Positions 11,301-21,467 of a DNA stretch of 29,538 nt are shown piece after piece. Within the stretch, counting starts at the first letter, position 1. Each line of letters opens with the position of its first letter. The stretch is from NCBI GenBank assembly GCA_001970855.1, contig LSSN01000355.1:1-29538 (forward strand), given 5' to 3'. The notes below the pieces were generated by a model that ran no database searches, was not told the DNA's origin, and was given only the letters and a program-made list of their open reading frames with translations. Both the position numbers and the translations under genes were made by a program. The DNA comes from Smittium culicis (lineage: Eukaryota; Kickxellomycota; Harpellomycetes; Harpellales; Legeriomycetaceae).

Positions 11301-13721
11301 TACTACCACCAAAATAGCCCATAAATCTATTGAGACAAGAATGCAGTATCCTTCAAAAATATTATCTATACACTTTGAACTAAACAACTCGCCTATCAAA
11401 AAAGCTAACAAAAATGGCAATATTCTTTCTGTCTTCACTTCCGATAACACTTTGTTTATTTACACATTGAATGTTTTAGAAAATGATAAATTGTCTATCC
11501 AACCAAATATATTTATATCACTTGTTCGAATAGCGCCAATGATCAACACGGTTCAAAAAGTTTTTTGTGTTTATTTAGATGATGAAAATCCATCTGCTTA
11601 CTATCTGATGCATCAGTCTTTAGCACTTATTCTTATAAAGGTGAGTACTATATTACACTAAGCAACTTTTCACCACTATATGAATAATTTGGTACCTATT
11701 TAATTTGGCCTATCTAATTTCTTTATTTTTGAATGTTGTATAATAGGTTGATTTTGATGAATTTCCAAAGAGTCCAAGTATTTTGAATTGCAACGAATCA
11801 AAAAATAAACTCTTCACTATTGTTTTACACGATATTTGCGAAAGTTTTACAGTTTTAAATAACGATACTATCTACAAAAAAGATAGTTGTAAAAAAATCA
11901 GAATATCTACTTTTGATGGCTTCAAAGCCTCGATAATTACTATCAACTTTGATGAGATTCAAGAAAGATTTATAGAGCTTAAAGCTGAACAAGGGGAACC
12001 GTTGAGCGCGAGTTTTCCTAAAACTAGTATAGTTCCTGACTTTGATTTGGCCTTACCGTTTTATCCATCAGGTATTTTAGCTTAGCATCTAATTATTTTA
12101 TTTCTACAATTTTTTCAGGTTTTTTTTTTTAAAGTGCCTGTACATTTTTTACTTTTTTACGATTTTATCGCAACTATTTTTTTCCCACGCTAATATAGTT
12201 ATTAATCCAAACTTGGCTATGATAAATGGAATCGAACAAAAAAGAATCGTATTGCGTGACAATTTCCGTGGTTTGGCAGACCTAAACATAAGTGTAAGAC
12301 TTGTTTACAAATTACCTTTTATGATTTATTGTTTTACTGGAATTTATAGAACTATTTAGATATATTAAACTATTATTATTTTTTTAGCGTGTGCCATATG
12401 TCTATAAAGAACTAAAGGGAATTATTCTTTCAGGGTAAGCTAACAACCTCAATAATTTTTTTTTTTTTGATATTTCATTTTAAATCCATCTCTAATATTT
12501 TACCTTTTTATTTTTCCAACCATAAATTATATATTAGAGATTTAGAAGAGAATCCAGATATTGCTAATTCATTTTATTCTCTCCCAGATTTTAATGTATC
12601 GATGGAAATATTGATGTATGAACTGTTGGAGTATAAGGAACAAGATGGAATTACTGATAAAGGTAATATACGCATTTCCCCCATTATCATGCTAATGTTT
12701 AATATAGTCATATTTTTTTATGAAATTCAAATGAATGAAGTTATATAGATAATATTATGGTTTTTTTTTTGCTTTATCTAGTGAATTTAAGCAACTTATC
12801 CAATTTTATAATCAAATTGATTTGACTTTAAAAATGGTATTTATTTTCTAACCTGTCGCTTTTTCTTATTTTAAAGACATTAGACTTTTTTTCGAGTTCA
12901 TAAGCAAGTCCAGGGATTATTATGGGATAGTATCGCATTGCGCACGTAAGATCGAAGCGAAGTATTGGCATGAATTGTTTAAATATGCAACTAGCGTAAA
13001 GAACTTTTATAAAGGCGAGAGCTGTGATAATCATAGTTTTAAGAATTTGAACTGCTCCACTAATGGTAGTGTAGACGGTAGCATCAGAGAAGGTAATGGT
13101 GGTGTTATTAGCCATTCTGGAGCTAACTCTGAGATTAGCAATAGTTCTGGAGCTTACGAACATAAGTTAGAGACCAACATTGTTTCTAAAACAAACTCCA
13201 AAAGCTTGGAAACTGGAATCAATCAACCTGAAAATAATGATCCAAACAATGATATTATTAGTGCCCAAAGCAAAGCCTTGAGCAAAAATACTGTTGATTG
13301 TAAGCCATCATGTTGTTGTGAGTGTGTTGAAAAATTCTTTTTAGCCATTATAGAAACTAGACATCGTGATAATAATGGTAGTAGTGGCGATGCGCTTGGG
13401 CTAGCCGTCCATCTACTGGTAGTGGTTCATAGTATGGTTGATGCAGCAGCTGCAGAATTGCTAACTTTATACTTGCTTGATGCCGCATGCAAAGATTGTT
13501 TACCTCCGACTGAAATTGTTGACACTACTTATAGTGCCAGCAAAAATAATTTAGCCGGCGAGAATGAGCAATCTCAAAGGAAAGTAGACGATGTAGATGT
13601 AGATGAACCCAAGTACAAGATAGAAAATTTGAAATATGTTGACGAAATTGTAAAATTCATTACCGCAGTAAATAAGGCAGACACTGAGCCTTTTAAATTA
13701 CTCGTTGAGAGCTTGAATTAG
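8303..13721 (+). CDS. RIC1: RIC1, subunit of the Ric1-Rgp1 exchange factor for Ypt6/Rab6
   Basis: Sixteen exons fit in phase: 8303-8390, 8645-8745, 8852-8953, 9061-9242, 9533-9654, 9719-9813, 9909-10009, 10082-10157, 10329-10766, 10935-11180, 11287-11640, 11747-12071, 12199-12293, 12388-12434, 12538-12662 and 12877-13721. The product is 1113 residues, close to the usual size. Exons 2-3 give an N-terminal beta-propeller segment (IYLWNSK, then FGSLVDVFW), and exon 9 gives ISVIRWNSFGDAILASY, matching the RIC1 WD-like region. The C-terminal RIC1 domain is clear: VSMEILMYELLEYK, then SHCARKIEAKYWHELF. Ric1 with Rgp1 activates Ypt6 at the Golgi for endosome-to-Golgi transport. Residues about 881-971 are a Ser/Asn-rich insert ending in a cysteine cluster (CKPSCCCEC). 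Exon 3 and the 214-nt last intron are the least certain splices. Confidence 0.9.
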
Positions 13722-14229
13722 ATTTTTTCTTTATAGAACCTTTTATTTTTCAATAGTAAATCTAATACTATTTAATCATCGGCATATTTATGTTTTTAAC
13801 AACAGGAAACAACCCTTGAACTGATGCACGGTAGGGTATGGTGCTGTTAGAGCGACGGAGAGTTATTGGATAGAATTTTTTTGCAAAAAATTATATTTTT
13901 TAAGTCCTTATTTATAGTGTTATATGCATTTTTATATTGCTATAAATAAATTTCTCTTAAAAAAAAATACGTGTAAAAATATATTATCATATATAACCAA
14001 AAAGCAGATCTAAACTTTGAAAAATTTTAATGTATTAAGATTTGTATTTTTTACTGTTTAAATTAATAAACAAATGTTGCTATTATACCTTTAGTTTTTT
14101 TTTTTTTAAAGTTTGAGTTCAATTTGAATATTATATAAAATCTTATATAGATAAGGGTAAATAAAATGTATAGTATAGTATATCGTAGAATAAAAAAAAT
14201 AGTCAAAAGTTGAAGTTATTCATAATAAT
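13722..14229. other. Convergent 3' spacer between RIC1 and the TMEM209-like gene
   Basis: This holds both 3' ends. Most of it is AT-rich with T runs. A segment at about 13800-13875 is clearly richer in G and C than its surroundings and is not coding in any frame I can connect; I cannot assign it. Confidence 0.5.
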
Positions 14230-16945
14230 CTAATCAAGGATTTGCGATAGTCCAAGGTGCTTTCCGGCAAGATTTGTAGTTTCCAAGTAAAAGCCACACT
14301 CGTTTTTAATTATTAGTAGTGCCAAGGAGAGGACAAAAAATAAATTGTGGTAGTTCTAAAGTAACATAAAAAAATTTTTATGTTATTATATTTTTTTTGA
14401 TAGAAGTGATAGATTTTATGAAACGAATATAATGGAGAAAAGGGGCTTACCGCGGGAGCATCGTAATAAGTATTTTTTACAACTAGGCAAAAATGTGGGG
14501 GCTTTTTTACGACTTGAATAATTTGGAATGGAAGAGAGGAATCTAAAAATTTGTAATCACGAATAAAAGTTAAAAAATTATTAAAGTTAAAATACAAATA
14601 ATATAAACAGATAAATAAATATAACTAGGGCTAAACAATAACCTGGCTTATCTTCGATGGAGAGTAAATATTTAGAGGAAAAAGAATTTTTGTTTCTTTG
14701 GAAACCAGAAGGAATAGTTTCGTCAAGAAAAGTGCAGAATAAATGAAACAAAATCTAATTGAAAATAACAGGTTCATATTATTAATCTTATGCGGTAGGA
14801 ATAATCAATTATAAACCAAAAAAAAACCAAAATAGGAATAAAAATTTAATACTAATAAAGAATATGGATGTAATAAAAAAATTAATAGATCAGTTAATGC
14901 ATATATATTAGAGTAAATATTTACTTGGGAATCAGATGGGTCAGAAGAGCTATTCCAGTGCTTGGTGTCAGGGTGATCTCCACCACCATCCCACTTATAT
15001 TCTTTTAAAAAATTAGAGGAAGCAAGTAAAAGGATCCTGTGTACAATGTATTTTCTGGATTGCTCATAGTTAGGAACAGATAAGTATTTTTCTAGAGACA
15101 ATCTTTGTTTTACATGTTCCTGTGATGAGTATTGAGGCAAAGTGAGTTGGCTAAGGGTAGCAGGAGTAGATTGATTTTGAGATGAAGCTGACATAAATAA
15201 TGAAGTTGGTTGCTGGGAATATACAGGGTTTATATTGAAAGGGATAGAATTTGAAGAATTTTGACAGTTTAGGTGGGATAAACCATTATTATCAAAAATA
15301 TTGTCAATGTATAGAATCTTGGATGCTAGCGGTTGCAATAGGCACTTAGAAAACCACTAATTTAAAGTAAAAATTAAAAAAAATCTTGTAAATGGAAAAA
15401 TAGAAATTGGGATTAGGGTTCTATAATGAATTTACTTTTATTATTCTTTCGATATAGACAGGCATAGTAGAATTGAGATTGAAGTTTTCATACACTTCTT
15501 CAGGAGACATGTAATTAGTGTCAGAGTAAATATATTGAGATCTACTATTTCCAAGCTCGCTAGTTGGTGTTCGGGAAGTAGGACGTTTAGCAGTGGAATA
15601 TGGCGAGAATCTAGTGTTGTAAAAGTATTTATGGAGGGGAGTTTTTTGGCCAAAGTAGTCATTTTGTAATGGGAAGCCTGGCATCGGCAAGCTAGGTGAA
15701 TTCGGGAAGCCTATAGTGTTGGGGGCAGCATTGGCACTTATTTTAGTGGTAATTGTTTCGCTTTTCGTTGGGGTTAGGAAAGAGTTATAAGGAGTTTGTA
15801 TGGATATTGGGGTGGCTTTGTTTGAATTCAGTGTACTTTTTTTTAAAAGAGTACTTAGGTCCTGCAAGCCATAGCTTGGTGTTGATGAATCCAAGTCTTT
15901 GCGTACTATTATAGAAGACTTTTGAAAGCTTGGAGTAGATAAATTAATCGAATTTGCATTATTTGCAGGGAGTTCTTGACTATTTTTAGAGCAATTTATG
16001 AATAATAAATTAGAATAAATTTCAAGGAGAATAAATTATTTATCGATAATGTGTATTGTAAAATCAAAGCGAGTGTAATCATATATGTTAAATGGGACTA
16101 ACGTTTTAGAGTTTTTTTCTAGTATAGCAGGCTTCTATTTTGATAATGAATATTTGGGAGAAAAGTATGATTAAAATAATATGGCTATATATAAAAACCG
16201 ACATATAGATAGTTGATTTATATTACCTTTTGGTTTATTTTAGCTAAGTAATGTTAAGGTTTGAAAATACAATTAATGGTTGTATTAAGAGAGAAAAATT
16301 AGAAAAAGTTACTAAATTAACAATCAACGAAATTTATAGAGATTTTTAAACTTGAATAACATTCGAAAAAAATAAAAAACTAACCTTGGGACTTTAATAA
16401 AGAAATTGAAGGCGTTGATATCGATTTGTTTGGACGTATTTTGCGATATAAAACCTCAAGTAAGTTAATAGAAAGTACCAAAATAAGTATCCATTCTGTA
16501 AAATAATGAAAAAATAAAATTGAGTAAGGTAATGAAGTAGATAAAGACTGCATGGAAGAGAGCTAATAGAAATAAAAATAAACTTGAGCACGATGAGCTT
16601 ACCGATCGACGTAATTGTGTAGTATATTGATGAATAGCTTGTAATAGTTCGCTTGAAATTCCTTTAAAAGGATAAAAGTTAGATATTTGTTATAAATTTC
16701 TGCAATAAAGTAAAATGAAAATATGGAGATTTGAAGGTAGCTTTAAGGAACAAAATAAAGCGAGAATTGAGAAGTGTATTTGTTTAATTAGTAATACCAA
16801 AAAATATTAATAGAAAACGGAATAAAAATATTTTAATGATGATTAGAGTCAGATATGATTCGGCTTACATGTATATCGAAGACTTAATTAGAGCATTAAA
16901 AAATAGCAAGGCGGCGACATTGGTAAGGAAGCGTTTTGTATCCAT
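14230..16945 (-). CDS. TMEM209-like nuclear-envelope membrane protein
   Basis: Core exons in coding order are 16385-16562, 15436-15979, 14925-15356, 14643-14754, 14451-14542 and 14230-14355. Two small exons, 16103-16134 and a 17-nt microexon at 16227-16243, are needed to keep phase. The C-terminal half matches human TMEM209 point for point: a segment with YKWDGGGD, then HLFCTFLD, KKPPHFCLVV and LGLSQILD in place of FRWNRGGD, HVFCTYLD, INPPHYELIY and LGLSGVNI. One membrane helix (WILILVLSINLLEVLY) and a long Ser/Pro linker precede it. A first exon at 16869-16945 (MDTKRF plus a hydrophobic run) would supply the other helix, joined through a tentative exon near 16603-16654 and an unusually short 40-nt intron; that 5' end is unsure. 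In animals the protein sits at the nuclear envelope and binds nucleoporins. Confidence 0.82.
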
Positions 16946-17427
16946 ATTCGCAAAACATAAAAGAAATAGTGAGGATACTGCAAATGTTATTGAAATGACC
17001 ACTCTTATAAATATCTTATAGTAGAGATTGTTTACTTGAACGTAAATAGGATGAGATTAGATTAGAGGAACGATTTCATACAAATAAGAAATGGACTAAG
17101 AAAATGGCTGTTATTATTAAAGCGTATAAAAAACCAACAAAAAATTATGTTTTTGCTTTTTAGCTTCAATGTTTTTGTTTTTAATACTAAGCAATTATTG
17201 GCTGGAATGGTTTTTATTAATGAGGAAAGACATTTACAATATTTTCTGCAAATAATAATCTATATTGCAATTTCTTTGTGAGTATTATTGGTTAATCAAT
17301 AAAGACATTTATAGGCAAATTAAATTAAAACCAAAAAAAAGGTAAATAAAGCCAAAAATAGCTATAATTTTGTAGATAAAACTTTTCTTTTGTTTCTAAT
17401 AAATTAAAGGGAAAGAAAAATATAAAG
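16946..17427. other. Divergent promoter region, TMEM209-like gene and TMA20
   Basis: About 480 AT-rich bases lie between two divergent starts. I see no further gene or RNA in it. Confidence 0.5.
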
Positions 17428-18567
17428 ATGTTCAAAAAGTAAGTATTAACGATTCATATTATAGTATTCATTCAAGCTATAGAATATTAACTGCAGATAC
17501 ACCAGGATACCCAATTTTACATATTTCCAATCCCGATATTATATGATGGATATCGACATACTAAATTATAGTCTTTTATTTTTACAAACTATATCACAAA
17601 TTAAATCATAGAACTCTTTTTCTTTAAAACTCGATTTCACTAAAAGGATTATATAAAGTCAATATTTTAACTATTTTCCCACTATTTTATTTAGATTCAC
17701 ACCCAAAGATGTGAATGGAAAGACTATGGTCAAGTCTTCCGTGATTCGCGCCATCAGGACGAAGCTTATAGACAGTTACCCAGGCATTGAACCAGTACTC
17801 GACGAAATCCTCCCAAAGAAAGCGACACTCATACTTGCTAAAACGTAAGAGCTTGCTTTAAACTTATTACATAGATTTTTTATATTTTAAAAGTGTAATT
17901 GTTTTTACATTAAATATTCTCATTCTAACTTATTTGACTATACGAATAGTAAGGAACGTATCTCTTTGTATATAGTCGATGGAAATGTATTATTTTTCCA
18001 GCATTTTGACGAGCCTTTGATTCCTACCTTAAGAGTTCTTCATCAATGTACTTTTCTAATTATGATTATTTTTCACATTTAACCATGAATATTTTTCTAA
18101 TCCTTTTCGATTTTCTTGATATCATTTATTTACTACTAATCATAAATAATCAATGCTGAATTAATAGACCCAGGAATATTACCAAAAGTTCAAGTTGATC
18201 GTGGCGCAATCAAGTTTGTGTTATCGGGAGCAAACATTATGTGCCCAGGACTTACTTCACCAGGCGCTTGGTTGCCAGAAGAAAACATTCCAGCAGGAAA
18301 AATCGTTGCTGTTATGGCTGAAGGTAAAGAGCACTCTTTGGCAATCGGGGTTACTAAAATGTCTACTGATGATATGTAAGCCTTTTAAATACATTTACTC
18401 GAATTATTTTTGGCACTGTTATACATTGCGTCATTTATATCTACATTTTAATCTATATCACATATTTTCTATTATGTGTTTTTTTTAGGAAATCTTTGAA
18501 CAAAGGTATTGGGGTTGACTTGGTCATTTATCTAGGAGATCCATTGTGGAGATCGTCTATCGACTAA
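17428..18567 (+). CDS. TMA20: MCTS1/Tma20, PUA-domain translation re-initiation factor
   Basis: Five exons, 17428-17438, 17695-17844, 17950-18047, 18168-18375 and 18489-18567, join in phase to 181 residues, the same length as human MCTS1. The first exon is only 11 nt. The N-terminal pre-PUA part contains [12 protein letters not shown] and [12 protein letters not shown]. The C-terminal PUA domain (about residues 92-172) contains [20 protein letters not shown] and [12 protein letters not shown], all strongly conserved in the family. With Tma22 (DENR) it removes deacylated tRNA from post-termination 40S subunits and promotes re-initiation. It converges on TAF13, 194 bases away. Identity is certain. 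Confidence 0.97.
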
Positions 18568-18761
18568 ACAAAAATATATCTTTATTATGCCAATGTGTTT
18601 TTATTTTTCTGGTTTATTTAATTATAACAATTTTTAAAACAATAAATAATGAGTAAATACATATTAAAAAATACAATATTATTGAAAAAATTAACAACAT
18701 TAAACATAGCATTCCTAAATAACAGCTATAGCTTTTATAGCAACACAATTCAATGAAATTG

Positions 18762-19380
18762 CTACTTTCTCTTTTTATCATCATTCTCCAAGCCATCATC
18801 CTCTTTAAACATTTTACGAGCATTCTCTATCTCTTTGTTTGCGGAGATAAGCTCTTCGATACGTGCAAGTTTCTTTGGATCTTTCCTCAAGCAAAACTTA
18901 AAATCGTCAACAGTAACTTTCGATCGTCGACCTGCAACAAGCGCTGTTTGCACACACTATTTGGAAATATAAGAACATAATATAATATTAGTTTGTCATT
19001 ATAATGTATTATAATAAACTAAAAAGAGCAGATATACTATGCTCATTATTAGTTTTTTTTTTTCCCGTTTAAAATAGTATTTTTTAGGTTTATATAGAAT
19101 TTTTTGCTCTTACTATATTATTAATGTAGTCAATAAGAATCTCCTCAAGCAACTTTGCGCTATCCATATTTGTATCCAAGGAATCGCCGAATCCGTACAT
19201 CAAATAAGGCACTAAAATATACCACAAGTAAAATGCTATTAATTTGGAAATATCATTTTGGGTGGAATTGATTTATTTTTACTTGTAAATATCGCAAAAA
19301 TAAAGTAAATTACGCTCTTTGATGAATAGGCCCTTTCTCGAAAATGATTTCTTTTGTATTTCTGGAATTTTGTCGCTCAT
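18762..19380 (-). CDS. TAF13: TAF13, TFIID subunit with histone fold
   Basis: Three exons in coding order, 19314-19380, 19114-19211 and 18762-18956, give 119 residues, near the usual length. The histone fold begins with KGLFIKEL and PYLMYGFGDS, continues through LLEEILIDYINNI, and ends with RRSKVTVDDFKFCLRKDPKK, the hallmark TAF13 block. A charged C-terminal helix follows. TAF13 pairs with TAF11 in TFIID and acts in RNA polymerase II initiation. The junctions supply conserved residues exactly (Leu at the first, Ile-Cys at the second). Confidence 0.95.
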
Positions 19381-21467
19381 TTTACTTTCTTGAACACTCA
19401 GCCCTGAGCTCTATTAATCTATTTTGAAGCCTAAGGACAACAGAAGATTAATTTAATCTTGTTATAAATAATATTCGTGTTTTAAAATCAATCGATAAAG
19501 GCACAGCTTTTCGTAGTTTGATATTTTTTGGTTGAAAGAGAAGCTATTTAGAAAAGGTCTTATTAGAGATTATCTTTATAAATAAAACAAGAAAATTTAA
19601 AACTGTTATTTTTCTTTAGAATTGTATTTAGCTTTATGGAAAAACAATTACAAGTTTTGTAATTCAAAATATTGAAAAAGTAAGTCGAAAGGTAAAGAGG
19701 CATTTATTTTAAAATAAATAAATAATTATATTAAAACTTTTTTAGCCAGTAATCATATACCAATTTCTCCTCATTGGCTAATTTAAGTGCAATTTATACA
19801 GCCGTAGATAATTTCCTTTTCTGAAAATAAATTTATTAAATAAATAATGACTATTGGTTAAAAACACCACAATTTCAATTTTAATCCTATCATTCTAATA
19901 ATTAAATTATTTATATTGGTTTATTACTCCAATAATCTTTTGCTTTACATAGCTTATAAAGATATAAAATTATAATATTTAGTAATTTTAGCGAATTTTT
20001 TATACAAACTAGGCATTTTTTATAGCACTTGTAAAATTAGTATTAAAAATTCAGCAAAAAAAAATTAAAAAACGTATAAACGATATTATTTTTATTTTTA
20101 ATTGTTTCAATGACTTGAAATGATTAAAAAGAATTTGTTTTTAGGGTATCATTTTTATTTTATAATCTGCATTACTGTAACTGTAATAAATTTTCACTAG
20201 TAACCTATTAATTTTATTATTAAATATAAACGTAACGTTAAAACACATACCTCATATTAAAACATTACTAATTTAAAAATTTTAATGCTTATTTAGAGTT
20301 TATATAAAATGAGTTGATATATAACATGAATAGCTACTTGAAGCAGTTCAGTAGATAAACTAATACCTTATTTTCAACACGAGTTTTTTTAATAACAATC
20401 TATATTTATTTATGTACTAGTACTAGTACTAAAATAATTAATTAATTTTTCAACATTAAGTTTCATTTTTTTAAAGAAAAATAATATTATTTCAATAAAT
20501 CTCAAAATTATTAATTTTTTACTGCTACTATATCGCTTTAAATAATAAATTGATTTATATATCAAGATTACTTCTATTTAAATTCGTACATACACGCTAT
20601 ATTTCTAATAGATACCATATAGCCTTTAGAAACTTTGTTGTTCAGAATAAATTTTTTTAAATTAAAAAATTTAAAACCATAAATAAATTGTTTTTTATGA
20701 ACTTATAACGTCTACATAATAATGTGGCAATAGTTTCTCAATTATTAATATATTATCTTTTTTATAATTATATATAAATTGTGTAATATGTTTTGTTTTT
20801 TTTTAATGATATATATTTTTCATGTTATATTATCTTTTTTGTAGGTTATAAATGTATTTTTTAATTTATGTTTTTTATGAACTAGAAAAGAAACATTATT
20901 TCAAAAAATGGCTCAAAAAATGTATAAATAGATGATGATAACACAGTATATTGACTTACTCATTATAATCGTTTTGTGAGAAACAGAAATAGAAAATATA
21001 AAATAAAATATATTTGAAATAAATAAACTTTTTTTTTTATATTTAGACCTTATTAAATAAAATAGCTTCAAAATACAAATATTTTTATACAAGACATATC
21101 CTATATTAGACCTATCTAAATAAGGCTGTTGGTTTCATACTTGAAATACACTTGAAAATAAACTTTTTATAGACTAATATTTTTACAGCACAGAAATTAT
21201 ATGCTAGCTTTTATATAAATTTTCTTTTTTAAAATTATATATATAAACAAATATATTTGTGAAAATAAAATAAAAGCAGGAGAATAGAAAAACAAATATT
21301 CATCTATTGTGCACATTACAGAGTTTACTTTATTTCGTAAAAGCATAAATTCATACATTTCAATATCAAAAAATACTTGATAACGGACAACTGAATATTG
21401 AAAGATAAAATAAGTTTTCATATTAGATAACAGACAGTTTAAGCGAGAAAAATTTTTTTTATTAGCG
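19381..21467. other. 2.1-kb AT-rich intergenic region
   Basis: This spacer between divergent TAF13 and the CBM19 protein gene is extremely AT-rich. I find no convincing exon or tRNA. A hexamer TACTAG repeats three times near 20414-20431. A possible terminal-exon signal on the minus strand near 19745-19830 (acceptor TTTTCAG, short frames) could not be linked to anything. Confidence 0.5.
20923..20930 (+). promoter_or_regulatory. Possible TATA box of the CBM19 protein gene
   Basis: TATAAATA followed by G is a strong TATA match, but it lies about 540 bases before the ATG. Use of it would imply a long 5' leader or a leader intron, for example from the GTGAGA near 20976. Weak on its own. Confidence 0.3.

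Noticed and set aside
12779..12834. Exon-like minisegment EFKQLIQFYNQIDLTLKM inside the last RIC1 intron
   Set aside because: Its phase fits neither the preceding nor the following exon, and the two neighbours join directly to a sequence that aligns with RIC1.
16836..17021. 61-codon plus-strand frame with basic residues
   Set aside because: The opposite strand gives a better candidate, the first exon of the TMEM209-like gene with a hydrophobic helix and a GTAAGC donor.
19768..19779. AGCCAATGAGGA on the minus strand, like the U4 snRNA core
   Set aside because: The rest of U4 (5' end, stem loop, Sm site) is not present around it; a short chance match.
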